A stretch of 64,000 bases of DNA from Candidatus Gastranaerophilales bacterium (GCA_900770525.1 CAAHDT010000017.1:1-64000), one strand, 5' to 3'; counted from the stretch's first letter, positions 1-7,843 are shown. Notes: a model not told the origin generated them from the sequence alone. Made by a program: numbers and translations.

Positions 1-34
1 GGGGGGTACTCTTCTAAGCCGTAATGACAGGGTT

Positions 35-1255
35 TTGGGCGATTCACAACACAGTCAAAAAGAAAACAGTCAAGCAGAAAAAATTAGCCTTCAGGCATTC
101 CGCTCTCAACGAGGGATGTTAGGTGAGGGGTCAACCTTTAATTCAGCCACCACCAAGCAATTGCAAGAGCCAAATAACAAAACAGATTTGCGCAGCGTCA
201 AGCAGAAACACGCAGCCTTTACCCTTGCCGAAGTCCTAATCACCCTCGGCATAATCGGCGTAGTCGCAGCGATGACTTTACCGGTATTGTTAACTAATGT
301 TCAAGCAAAAATTAGAGCGGAACAAATTCGTTCAGCGAAGTATAAATTTTCTTTAGCAACCGAAAAAATGTCACGCCTAAACTTAATAGGACCTTACGAT
401 AGCACAGACGCATTTGTAGACGAACTACAAAAACACTTAAAAATATCTAAACGTTGTGACGTAAGCAACTTAAGAGGTTGTTGGCCATATGCTACTGTTG
501 ACTTAGGTAACGGCAAGACTTGGAATATTGCTGATACTAAAACCGGAAGAAACCTTGGTATGGAAACTGATGATGATAACGATTATACAAGCGATAACGT
601 AGGAATAGTCACAGCCGACGGCACCCCAATGATATTAAGTTACAATAAAAAGTGTCCGGCAATTGATTCAGCAGAAAAATTGAGTTGGAGCACAACAGAT
701 AACAAGCCTGAGTCCCATCCATCCGCAAGTTGCGTAGCCGCTGTTTTTGAAATTAACGGAACCGGAAAGCCTAATAAGCTAAGTAATGATGTAGTTTTAT
801 TTAACGCAAACAAACTGGGAAGCGGATGTGCATTTAAAGTTAATGGTAAATGTTTTGGAGCTCCATTTACACCAAAACCACTAACAAAAGCCGAATGCGA
901 AGCAGAGAAAGGAAACCTTGGCATAAAGAAGTGCGAATACGACACTGATTACTGGGCAGGTGCCGTAAAACAATGTGGAGGGGGAAGCAAAATGCCAACA
1001 CTGGATGACCTAGCAAAACTAGCGAGCCAACTATACAAGGACAACCCAACAATTGGAGCTTACCAAGACGCAGAACACCTTCAATGGGATCAGGATGCAG
1101 CAACTGCTCTAGGCTTTACTTCACCTCCCTTCTCCCTTTGGTCGGGTGAGGAGGGCAATGGCCTCCGCGCGTACTACCGCAGCTTCGGCTCTACGGGCTC
1201 GGGCTGGCACGGCCTCAACCTCAGCAACGGTCAGGCGGTTTGTCTAGGTGAATAG
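35..1255 (+). CDS. Type IV pilin-like protein with C-terminal lectin-like, possibly retroelement-diversified domain
   Basis: A prepilin cleavage/methylation motif is seen at residues 60-84: cleavage is expected between A61 and F62, with E66 at the +5 position, followed by a hydrophobic helix. The remainder is a secreted globular part. The last ~40 residues follow the pattern of DUF1566/Lcl C-type-lectin-like ends (LWSGEE...AYYR...QAVCLGE). The leader is unusually long (61 residues from the TTG at 35). The frame stays open to the left edge, so the true start may lie outside; an ATG at 116 would leave a 33-residue leader. Codons around the pilin motif are GC-richer than the body. The 3' end (1157-1228) carries an NNC codon run typical of retroelement variable regions. 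Likely an extracellular pseudopilin or adhesin; the ligand is unknown. Confidence 0.8.
   Translation: MGDSQHSQKENSQAEKISLQAFRSQRGMLGEGSTFNSATTKQLQEPNNKTDLRSVKQKHAAFTLAEVLITLGIIGVVAAMTLPVLLTNVQAKIRAEQIRSAKYKFSLATEKMSRLNLIGPYDSTDAFVDELQKHLKISKRCDVSNLRGCWPYATVDLGNGKTWNIADTKTGRNLGMETDDDNDYTSDNVGIVTADGTPMILSYNKKCPAIDSAEKLSWSTTDNKPESHPSASCVAAVFEINGTGKPNKLSNDVVLFNANKLGSGCAFKVNGKCFGAPFTPKPLTKAECEAEKGNLGIKKCEYDTDYWAGAVKQCGGGSKMPTLDDLAKLASQLYKDNPTIGAYQDAEHLQWDQDAATALGFTSPPFSLWSGEEGNGLRAYYRSFGSTGSGWHGLNLSNGQAVCLGE
1157..1228 (+). other. Candidate variable region (VR) of a diversity-generating retroelement
   Basis: Of the 23 codons from 1160 to 1228, 18 end in C (GGC, CTC, CGC, TAC, AGC, TTC, CAC, AAC). 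They are interrupted only by fixed codons such as GCG, TCT, ACG, TCG and TGG. The host genome strongly prefers A/T at third positions. Such NNC runs arise when AAC codons of a template repeat are mutagenised at adenines by a diversity-generating retroelement, and they give 15 amino acids without stops. The position at the extreme C-terminus of a lectin-like fold is also typical. No reverse transcriptase and no second copy (template repeat) was seen in this window, so the donor would have to be elsewhere. Confidence 0.65.
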
Positions 1256-1261
1256 GGCAAG

Positions 1262-1301
1262 TTTATATTCTCTTCTTTGATACAAAAGAAGAAAATATAA
1301 A
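1262..1301. repeat. Inverted repeat directly after the pilin gene
   Basis: The arms 1262-1278 and 1285-1301 form a 17-bp stem with one mismatch and a 6-nt loop, 7 nt after the stop codon. There is no clear T-run after it on either strand, so it is a poor intrinsic terminator. A hairpin just downstream of a variable region is a known feature of retroelement target sites, which is the alternative reading. Confidence 0.6.
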
Positions 1302-1322
1302 ATAAAAGACTTTATTACTTCA

Positions 1323-1361
1323 TTTCTTTTCCTTTTTGTTGCGAAGAAAAAGGAAAAGAAA
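1323..1361. repeat. Perfect 15-bp inverted repeat downstream of the pilin gene
   Basis: The arms 1323-1337 (TTTCTTTTCCTTTTT) and 1347-1361 are exact reverse complements with a 9-nt loop. The stem is purine on one strand and pyrimidine on the other. It could act in termination or as part of a repeat; its role is unknown. Confidence 0.6.
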
Positions 1362-1383
1362 CTGAAGCAAAGAAAAGGAAAAC

Positions 1384-1672
1384 ACGCGACCGAAATGAAC
1401 GAGTCATCAGAAACTACGTTTCCGAACCTTCCTTTTACCGTTTTTCGCAAACATGTCATCCTGAAAAGATTAAAGGAGTTTTTTAGTTTTTCAGAATGAC
1501 GTGACGTGTAGACATTTTGTCTACCCTAGTTGTTGGTTTCGCAAGCTTGTAACGGTGGGAACCGCTTACGCTCTTCCACACCCTACCCTACTTCCGTCCG
1601 TACGTAAATCCGCTCTGCTCGGGCTTGGTAGAGGGAGCTTTCGCGGTTTTTTGTGTTTGTTTTACTGTTTTA
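1384..1672. other. Intergenic stretch without a convincing gene; contains further inverted repeats
   Basis: Between the pilin hairpins and the flhB promoter I see no open frame with a ribosome binding site. It holds an imperfect inverted repeat (1455-1467 with 1488-1500, GTCATCCTGAAAA / TTTTCAGAATGAC) and a short palindrome GTAGACA-TTT-TGTCTAC (1508-1524). The stretch from about 1530 to 1645 is clearly GC-richer than its surroundings. It looks like dispersed repeat material or an untranslated RNA rather than coding sequence. Confidence 0.5.
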
Positions 1673-1681
1673 TGGTATAAT
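1673..1681 (+). promoter_or_regulatory. Extended -10 promoter for flhB-like gene
   Basis: TGGTATAAT is an extended -10 element (TGn plus perfect TATAAT) 22 nt before the ATG at 1704. No good -35 hexamer is present at the right spacing, as expected for an extended -10 promoter. Confidence 0.5.
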
Positions 1682-1703
1682 CAAGTAAGAAAGGAATATT
1701 CAT

Positions 1704-2801
1704 ATGGGTGATGAGGACAAGCAGTTTGATGCCACCCCGCGAAAACTGGAACAAGCAAGAAAAGAAGGACAAGTTGTAAAATCTAAAGATTTTTCAACGG
1801 CTGTTTCTCTATTGATTCTTTTTTCGGCTATCGTTGGTCTTGCTCCATTTATTTGGAACCAAATTGCACAATTGTTTGAACTAATGTATGAACAAATTCC
1901 GAATGCCCATGTCGGAACAATTGGTATCTCGTATATTTTTACTATTACGGTGAAATGTGCAATTTTGATTATCGGTCCAATCCTATTTTTAGCGTGGTTT
2001 GTTGCGATTATGGCTGATTTTATTCAAGTTGGTCCACTTGTGGCGACCGCTCCACTTATGCCTAAACTTGACAAGCTTAATCCGACCAAATACTTCAAAA
2101 ATATTATGTCTATCAAGACCTTATTTGAATTGTTTAAAAACATTGTAAAAGTTGCCCTTCTAGGTTATATCGGTTGGATTGTTTATATGTCACATATTGA
2201 ACACATCCTTATGCTTGCTGCAATTGATAACAACTTTGCAGTACTAAAAGAGTTTGGTGAACTTATTACCGAATTTATTTTTAAGGCTTGTATCGCCTTT
2301 TTGGTTATCGCTGCTGCTGATTATGGTGTTACTAAGTGGAAATTTTTAAAAGATCAAAAAATGTCATTCAAAGAAATTAAAGATGAATATAAAAATACAG
2401 AAGGCGACCCAAATGTCAAAGCAGCGTTAAGACAAAGACGTATGCAAATGTTACAGCGAGGCATGATGGATGCGGTTCCTGATGCGGATTTTGTAGTTAC
2501 AAACCCTATTCACGTTGCATGTGCCCTCAAATATAAACAAGAAGAAATGGAATCTCCTATGTTAGTGGCGAAGGGAACTGAGTTGATTGCTCAAAAAATA
2601 ATCAAAATAGCACGCGAGCATGCTATTCCTGTTATCGAAAATCCTCCTGTCGCACGTGCACTTTTTAAAATGGTTGATTTAAACCAGCAAATTCCACCAG
2701 AATTGTACAAGGCTGTAGCAGAAATTTTACTTTTTGTTTACAACTTGAAAAATAAACATAAACAAGGTAATATAGGTAGTGGGCAGAGCAAGCTTAAATA
2801 A
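1704..2801 (+). CDS. flhB: FlhB/SctU family export-apparatus protein
   Basis: This is an inner-membrane protein of the flagellar/type III export gate that switches substrate class after self-cleavage. The N-terminus has the family pattern TPRKLEQARKEGQV (residues 11-24). Four hydrophobic segments lie near 34-54, 78-102, 145-163 and 190-207. The cytoplasmic C-domain carries the cleavage site as N267-P268-I269-H270, so Thr of the usual NPTH is replaced by Ile while the catalytic Asn-Pro is kept. The family signatures ENPPVARAL (312-320) and PPELYKAVAE (331-340) follow. Its length (365) fits FlhB. A SD (AAAGGA) precedes ATG 1704. It overlaps the following sigma-factor gene by one base, suggesting one transcript. 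No other flagellar or type III gene lies in the window, so FlhB versus SctU is not settled. Confidence 0.85.
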   Translation: MGDEDKQFDATPRKLEQARKEGQVVKSKDFSTAVSLLILFSAIVGLAPFIWNQIAQLFELMYEQIPNAHVGTIGISYIFTITVKCAILIIGPILFLAWFVAIMADFIQVGPLVATAPLMPKLDKLNPTKYFKNIMSIKTLFELFKNIVKVALLGYIGWIVYMSHIEHILMLAAIDNNFAVLKEFGELITEFIFKACIAFLVIAAADYGVTKWKFLKDQKMSFKEIKDEYKNTEGDPNVKAALRQRRMQMLQRGMMDAVPDADFVVTNPIHVACALKYKQEEMESPMLVAKGTELIAQKIIKIAREHAIPVIENPPVARALFKMVDLNQQIPPELYKAVAEILLFVYNLKNKHKQGNIGSGQSKLK

Positions 2802-3463
2802 TGATGATTATGCAAGACAAAAATAAACTTAAAGAATATATAGATATTGTTCAAAAAGTAGCGAGAGTTGAATTTCATAGAATTCCTTCGCATATGCTTG
2901 ATTATGAGGAATTATTATCTATCGGTATTATCGCGATTCAGGGGTTAGTTAAAAACAAAACTCCCGAACAATTAGAGCGATATAATGATGCGTATGTTGC
3001 GACTGCCGTAAGATGGGCTATCAGAAACGAATTGAGAGTTCGTTACAAATGGTACTCATTAAAGCACAAAGCAGAAGATGAAGACGACTTCTCAGAAGAT
3101 GATGACGATGAAACAAAGAAAACAAAAGTTCGTACTGCGATTTATGAAACTGTTTTGTCTATTGATGGGTTAGCAGATGCAGCAAGTGACAACGATTCTC
3201 CGTTTGACTTCCTTAAGGATCCGCATGCTACACCTGATGAGAGTGCGGAAATTACCGAACTTGGTAGAATGATAAGAGTCGCTATTTCAAAACTTCCTCC
3301 AAAAGAGAGAACTGTTGTTGAATATAGGTTTTATAGAAACATGCAAGTAAAAGATATTGCAACACAAGTTGGGTTATCTCCATCCAGAGTTACTCGTATT
3401 GTGCAGTCCTCACTAGCGCAAATAAAAGAGTATTTGAATGCTCATGAGCAGTATGGTATATAA
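2801..3463 (+). CDS. RNA polymerase sigma factor, FliA/WhiG-like sigma-70 family
   Basis: Region 2 is visible around residues 34-85 (DYEELLSIG, then the RWAIRNELR core-binding/-10 helix). Region 4 is at about 162-213, with the helix-turn-helix MQVKDIATQVGLSPSRVTRI. Between them lies a very acidic linker (residues 92-104) in place of a full region 3. Length (220) and layout match alternative sigma factors of the FliA/WhiG/SigF group. The start overlaps the flhB stop (TAATG); ATGs at 2804 and 2810 are alternatives and no strong SD decides between them. Being coupled to flhB, it probably drives export or motility genes elsewhere, but the specificity cannot be read here. Confidence 0.8.
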   Translation: MMIMQDKNKLKEYIDIVQKVARVEFHRIPSHMLDYEELLSIGIIAIQGLVKNKTPEQLERYNDAYVATAVRWAIRNELRVRYKWYSLKHKAEDEDDFSEDDDDETKKTKVRTAIYETVLSIDGLADAASDNDSPFDFLKDPHATPDESAEITELGRMIRVAISKLPPKERTVVEYRFYRNMQVKDIATQVGLSPSRVTRIVQSSLAQIKEYLNAHEQYGI

Positions 3464-3481
3464 CCTGCTTGACAAGTGTTG

Positions 3482-3487
3482 TATAAT
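3482..3487 (+). promoter_or_regulatory. -10 element placed for a leaderless tolC transcript
   Basis: A perfect TATAAT ends 6 nt before the only signal-peptide-compatible ATG (3494). Transcription would thus start at or next to the start codon. A TTGACA at 3469-3474 is only 7 nt away, too close to be its -35. Confidence 0.4.
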
Positions 3488-3493
3488 AGAGAT

Positions 3494-4963
3494 ATGACAA
3501 AGAGAAAATTTATATTAGTACTGGTTATGTTGTGTTTGGTGCAAACAGTTGGTCTAAAAGTTCAAGCGATTGAAGATGATGATTTGTTTAAACCGGTTAA
3601 TATTCATGACGGTTCAGAACTATCAGTACTCGATTGTGTTGCGGCTGCATTCAAAAATAGTCCGGTGATAAAGCGACAAAAATATAATCTTGATTTAGCA
3701 AAAAGTAATGTCGGAATAGCCAAAGCACAATATTTTCCGGTAATTAATGCAGGTACCGGATTTTATAATGAAAATAATTCTGATTCAAATTTTTATACAG
3801 CTCACTACAGAGAACTTCCGAGTGTTGGCGTTTCAGTTAATAAACTTGTATGGAATTTCGGTAAGACCACCGCTTATATAAAAATGGAAGAGTTTTATAA
3901 AATTGGGGCAGAGTATGAATTTATGGACAGCTTATGCAATACCCTGTTTGAAGTTAAATTAAAATATTATGCCCTCTTAAAAGCGCAAGCAATGCTACAA
4001 GTAGCGCAAAACAATCTGCAAATTAACGAAAGATTTGTAAAACTTGCACATGAAAACAATAGCAAACCGGATATTAAAACGGCTGAACTAAACTTAAGTG
4101 AAGCTAAAGTTAAATTAATTGAGGCACAAAATGACTACAAAAACGCTAAAATTGACCTGAACAATGCAATGTATTTAACTTCTCAACCGAATTATTTAAT
4201 AAAAACGACTCATACTTTTGCGTATAACGATGACTTTGCATATCCTGTTAATCGCGATGTACAGTATTCTTTTGTCCCAATGAGTTTTTCTTTTCCGCTT
4301 GATAAAGCAGTTGAAATTGCTTATGACAACAGCCCTGATTTAAATATATTGATATCAACAAAACAGGCAATGGAGCAGTCTTTAAATTACATCAAAAAGT
4401 CTTATTTGCCTGATTTAACAGCAAACGCAGGTTACGGATTGAATAATTCTAACCAGACAACCAATAATAGTTTTAAAGTCGGAGTTAACCTTTCTTCATC
4501 AGTTAATATAATGGAACTACGGCACAATATTAAAGGAGCGGAAGCTCAATTAAACATTGCAGACAATGAAATTGAGTTGTTTAAAAAGAACCTTTATTTT
4601 GAAGTAAAAAGAGCCTTAAATAATGTTGAAAAAACAGAAAATCAAATTCCAACAGCAAAACTTGAAGTAGAGCAGTCAATTGAAAATTTAAAATTAGTTG
4701 AAGAACAGTACAAAATCAAGAAGTTAAATTACATTGCTCTGCAAGATGCAAGAAAAGACTACAATGATGCCTTAAGCAAATACATTAAATCAATGTATGA
4801 CTATAATATCTCATTAATTCAAGTTGAGATGACTATGCACTATCATATTGTTGATATTCACCACAAATCAGAACATGCAGTACACTACCATTCAGACGAA
4901 TTAATAAAACATCTGAATGAAGTTCTTGGTTGCGATGAAAAAGATGCTATAAAGAAGAAATAG
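3494..4963 (+). CDS. TolC-family outer-membrane efflux protein
   Basis: A TolC-type outer-membrane channel that would pair with an inner-membrane pump in drug or protein export. ATG 3494 is chosen because it begins directly with a signal peptide (MTKRKFILVL..., cleavage after about residue 25). An upstream in-frame GTG at 3476 would add six residues that spoil it. The mature protein has the two-fold outer-membrane-efflux repeat: a first half with long amphipathic helices (about 45-230) and a second (about 265-450), each starting with an LxxAVxxAxxxSP-like segment. The C-terminal 45 residues are unusually rich in His (HYHIVDIHHKSEHAVHYH), suggesting metal binding or simply a soluble tail. No pump gene is adjacent. 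Confidence 0.8.
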   Translation: MTKRKFILVLVMLCLVQTVGLKVQAIEDDDLFKPVNIHDGSELSVLDCVAAAFKNSPVIKRQKYNLDLAKSNVGIAKAQYFPVINAGTGFYNENNSDSNFYTAHYRELPSVGVSVNKLVWNFGKTTAYIKMEEFYKIGAEYEFMDSLCNTLFEVKLKYYALLKAQAMLQVAQNNLQINERFVKLAHENNSKPDIKTAELNLSEAKVKLIEAQNDYKNAKIDLNNAMYLTSQPNYLIKTTHTFAYNDDFAYPVNRDVQYSFVPMSFSFPLDKAVEIAYDNSPDLNILISTKQAMEQSLNYIKKSYLPDLTANAGYGLNNSNQTTNNSFKVGVNLSSSVNIMELRHNIKGAEAQLNIADNEIELFKKNLYFEVKRALNNVEKTENQIPTAKLEVEQSIENLKLVEEQYKIKKLNYIALQDARKDYNDALSKYIKSMYDYNISLIQVEMTMHYHIVDIHHKSEHAVHYHSDELIKHLNEVLGCDEKDAIKKK

Positions 4964-4965
4964 AT

Positions 4966-5868
4966 TTACTGTCTTTTACTTTGCAATGTATTTAAATGTC
5001 CTTCAATGTCTTCTATCGTACTTATTATTTTAGCTTCATTTTCTATATTTGCATTCAACTGAAGTATATCAATAATTGAATGTCCTTGCGAACCTCTGTT
5101 ATTTAAGATTTTTAGTAACTCGTCAGGAACATCTTTCAGTTTTTTGACAGTATCAAGTATTATTTCATCATCAAAACTCATCAAATTCATGATGTGAATA
5201 TTGTTTATAGGATAATCTCCATATTTATTTTCTACCATATGTGCTTTGGCAAGCAACTCCGGATAACCTGATAATAGCGTGTTTGCACGAACAACTTCTT
5301 TTTCATTGTTGTGCAACAGAGTATTTCCTTCAGCATTTTTATCCAGTAATTTATTTGCATAATATTGCATTGTTTCTTGATAATCTTTACCATTCAACAT
5401 ACGCTTCAAATTTTGTGGTTCAAAATCCCTTACATCAAATATATCTTTTAAAATACAATTTTTTAACTTTGTTGATGTAAGTGTACGCATTATTTTTGTT
5501 TTTAACTCAGTGTAAGCTGATGCATACTTTGGTTCTTCCCCAAGTAAATGTTTCGTAGTTTTAACCCCAGTAAGCTCATATTTACCGTCAGCATTCTTTT
5601 TTATGCCCTCACCGGCTTGAATATACAATGGATCTTCAGAAAAAAATGAAGCAATTTTTCCTAAAAAACCTTTAAATAGTGGCTCTTTAGTAACCAAAAC
5701 TTCAAATTTGTCCGCACAATCTACGTAACCATGCTTTAACATATACATTCTATCTAAGTGTTTATAAACGTTTTTGGGGGCATAAAAACCTGTAAAATTT
5801 GGATTTTGTTTATTTAAATTGTTATTATAATTTGGGGCATTTTGCATTTGTACAGCTTGAACTTTCAT
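4966..5868 (-). CDS. Protein of unknown function with N-terminal F-T-G-F motif
   Basis: I do not recognise this 300-residue protein. It has no signal peptide or membrane segment. The N-terminus is Asn/Gln-rich and holds NPNFTGF at residues 22-28, the same kind of F-x-G tag found near the start of three other unknown proteins in this window (10364, 12199, 16190). The rest is predicted to be helical with charged, soluble character; residues 175-280 have a loosely ankyrin-like rhythm (GNTLLHNN, GDYPINNIHIMNLM, GHSIIDILQLNA). It is convergent with the TolC gene, with only 2 nt between. A promoter lies at 5929-5956. Function cannot be assigned. Confidence 0.75.
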   Translation of the reverse strand: MKVQAVQMQNAPNYNNNLNKQNPNFTGFYAPKNVYKHLDRMYMLKHGYVDCADKFEVLVTKEPLFKGFLGKIASFFSEDPLYIQAGEGIKKNADGKYELTGVKTTKHLLGEEPKYASAYTELKTKIMRTLTSTKLKNCILKDIFDVRDFEPQNLKRMLNGKDYQETMQYYANKLLDKNAEGNTLLHNNEKEVVRANTLLSGYPELLAKAHMVENKYGDYPINNIHIMNLMSFDDEIILDTVKKLKDVPDELLKILNNRGSQGHSIIDILQLNANIENEAKIISTIEDIEGHLNTLQSKRQ

Positions 5869-5928
5869 TTTGTCATTGTCCTTTCTTATATATTCACCAA
5901 GCTCAAATGGGGGTAATTTTACATGCTT

Positions 5929-5956
5929 ATAATAGCACTTTTATAACGTATGTAAA
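5929..5956 (-). promoter_or_regulatory. Promoter for the F-T-G-F protein gene (4966-5868)
   Basis: On the minus strand TTTACA (5951-5956) and TATTAT (5929-5934) are separated by 16 nt, giving a leader of roughly 55 nt before the ATG at 5868. Confidence 0.5.
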
Positions 5957-6000
5957 GACATTTTTTTGCTAATTTGTTAACATTATTTTTTGCCAAAAAA

Positions 6001-7389
6001 TTAAGCTAAATACTTTTGAACAGTTGCCTTATCAAATACTTCAATACTGTCTTGTGAATGGATAAATATCATACAGCTCAATAGGGATTTAAGCGTTTCA
6101 AAATCAGAAAAAGCCATTTTATTTCTTAAGTCTTCCATATTATTTGCAAGAAATTCCATTACAATTATTTTATTTTCATATACAAGACTTGCAAAGTAAT
6201 CAAAAATTTCCTTAGTTTTAACACCTTCTAAATAGATAATATCAGGAGATTGGAATTCTATGAACCTTGAAGCTTTATCCATATTGAAATTGATATTCTC
6301 ATTGAGTTCACACTGATTTACACCGTTTAAATTATATTTAGCCAAACTTTCTAGAGTCATAATGTTTTTATTCTTGTAACGTTCAGCTATTTCAAGCAAC
6401 AAAGAGTATATTACATGAGTTTTGCCACTTAAAGGCGAACCGCAAACTAAAATAATCCCCGGTTCATTTATTGCATTATTAATAATTTGAATTTGAGATT
6501 CATATTTCAAAATTGAAGATAATTTTTTAGGCGGCATATAAATTTTTAAGAAAATTCTTTCTCCCATAATAGTCGGGAATGTTGATACACTGGCTATTAC
6601 CGTAATATCATCAACTTTGAAACACAATTTGCCAAGCTGCGGAACTTCTGAAACTGATGGGTCGAGTTCTGCAAGCATTTTTAACTTTGCGATAAATGAA
6701 GCAGTCAAAACGTTCGGCACCGAACCTTTGTTTATAATTTCGCCATCCTTCTTGAAATTAACGCCTAAACCGTCATTTTCTTTTTGGAAATTTAATTCAT
6801 GAACTTGTTCAATAATAGCCTGTTTCAAAATTGCACGAATTATTTTTTGCATGTGATTATCGCTTAAATCTTCACTATGCAGCTCATCTCTCCAGTCAAA
6901 ACCTTCTCGTTCACTCTTTGTAAAAATTTCCCCAACAGTTACGTCTGACTTATAATACTCTTCTATTTTTTTCAATATACTTGTTTCTGACGAAATAACC
7001 GGTTCAATTGAACATTCAGCCGTTTCGACAATTTTATCTATTGCAAACAAATCTAGCGGATCAGCCATTGCAACGGTTAAAGTATCTTCAATCTTAAAAA
7101 GAGGTATTATTTTATACTTTCTTGCATCAGAAAAATTAACATACTTTAGACAATTTTTATCAAGCGTATAATCTTCTAAATTAACAGACGGAATATGCAA
7201 CTTTGACTCCAAGAACTTTATAATTGCCTCTTCCGTAATCGCTCCGGAGTTAATCAAAACTTGCCCGATATTGATATTTTGAGCAACAGCAATTTCTTCG
7301 GCTTGCTCAATTATTTCGTAAGGTACAAGCCCTGCTCTTACAAGGTCATATTTTAATTTCTCTAGTGTTTTATTGGTAACTGTTTCCAT
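6001..7389 (-). CDS. Degenerate PilB/GspE-type ATPase
   Basis: The N-terminal part (about residues 15-150) is a type II secretion/MshE-N-like domain. The C-terminal part resembles the assembly ATPase of type IV pili: its P-loop reads GSPLSGKT (about 313-320), followed by a degenerate Walker B segment PDIIYLEG where active enzymes have an Asp-acidic pair and GEIRD. The zinc tetracysteine and arginine fingers of PilB are not evident, and at 462 residues it is shorter than PilB (about 560). It is probably a regulatory or c-di-GMP-sensing paralog rather than a motor. It lies 10 nt after a CheY gene, so the two are co-transcribed. Confidence 0.7.
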   Translation of the reverse strand: METVTNKTLEKLKYDLVRAGLVPYEIIEQAEEIAVAQNINIGQVLINSGAITEEAIIKFLESKLHIPSVNLEDYTLDKNCLKYVNFSDARKYKIIPLFKIEDTLTVAMADPLDLFAIDKIVETAECSIEPVISSETSILKKIEEYYKSDVTVGEIFTKSEREGFDWRDELHSEDLSDNHMQKIIRAILKQAIIEQVHELNFQKENDGLGVNFKKDGEIINKGSVPNVLTASFIAKLKMLAELDPSVSEVPQLGKLCFKVDDITVIASVSTFPTIMGERIFLKIYMPPKKLSSILKYESQIQIINNAINEPGIILVCGSPLSGKTHVIYSLLLEIAERYKNKNIMTLESLAKYNLNGVNQCELNENINFNMDKASRFIEFQSPDIIYLEGVKTKEIFDYFASLVYENKIIVMEFLANNMEDLRNKMAFSDFETLKSLLSCMIFIHSQDSIEVFDKATVQKYLA

Positions 7390-7399
7390 AGCTTGTTTA

Positions 7400-7768
7400 T
7401 TAATCTTTCTTTAAATACTTGTCAACTCTTTTTACAATATCGTCCAATTCAAATGGCTTAGTAATATACTCATCGGCACCTGTTTCTTCACCAATAAGTT
7501 TATCCTCATCCTGAGTTCTTGCTGTTACCATAAGTATTGGGATATTCTTGTATTTATTATCAAACTTTAACAATCGACTAATCTTAAACCCATTAATTTT
7601 AGGCATCATTACATCAAGAATCATTAAATCAGGTATAATTTCTTTGGCTAATCTTAATCCGTCTTCTCCGTTGTAAGCGCAATAACAAGTATAACCTGAA
7701 GCCTCAAGTACAAATTTTAAACTTTCCACAATATCCTGCTCATCATCAACAATGAGAATCTTTTTCAT
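7400..7768 (-). CDS. CheY-like single-domain response regulator
   Basis: A stand-alone receiver domain of 122 residues with all conserved positions: D8 and D9 for Mg2+, phospho-acceptor D52 (LILDVMMP), T82 and K104 (ITKPF). It has no output domain, so it acts through a partner protein. It is the first gene of a two-gene unit with the degenerate PilB-like ATPase (6001-7389), which makes that ATPase or a pilus motor the likely target. SD AGGTGA precedes the ATG; the promoter is at 7808-7836. Confidence 0.9.
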   Translation of the reverse strand: MKKILIVDDEQDIVESLKFVLEASGYTCYCAYNGEDGLRLAKEIIPDLMILDVMMPKINGFKISRLLKFDNKYKNIPILMVTARTQDEDKLIGEETGADEYITKPFELDDIVKRVDKYLKKD

Positions 7769-7807
7769 ACTGTCACCTAATCCTTAAAATAAAATATCTA
7801 TGACTAT

Positions 7808-7836
7808 ATAATAGCCGATTTAAATTAATATGGCAA
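7808..7836 (-). promoter_or_regulatory. Promoter for the CheY/PilB-like operon
   Basis: TTGCCA (7831-7836) and TATTAT (7808-7813) on the minus strand are spaced by exactly 17 nt, upstream of the response-regulator start at 7768. Confidence 0.55.
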
Positions 7837-7843
7837 CAATAAT

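Noticed and set aside
1244..1459. A 71-codon leftward frame after the pilin gene
   Set aside because: It spans two inverted repeats, is Phe-rich because of the purine/pyrimidine stems, and has no SD; it looks like a by-product of the repeats.
1395..1499. A 34-codon rightward frame (MNESSETTF...)
   Set aside because: It has no SD, overlaps the repeat at 1455-1500 and shows no codon preference.
3469..3487. TTGACA followed by TATAAT as a promoter for tolC
   Set aside because: The spacing is only 7 nt, so the two cannot be one sigma-70 promoter; only the -10 was kept.
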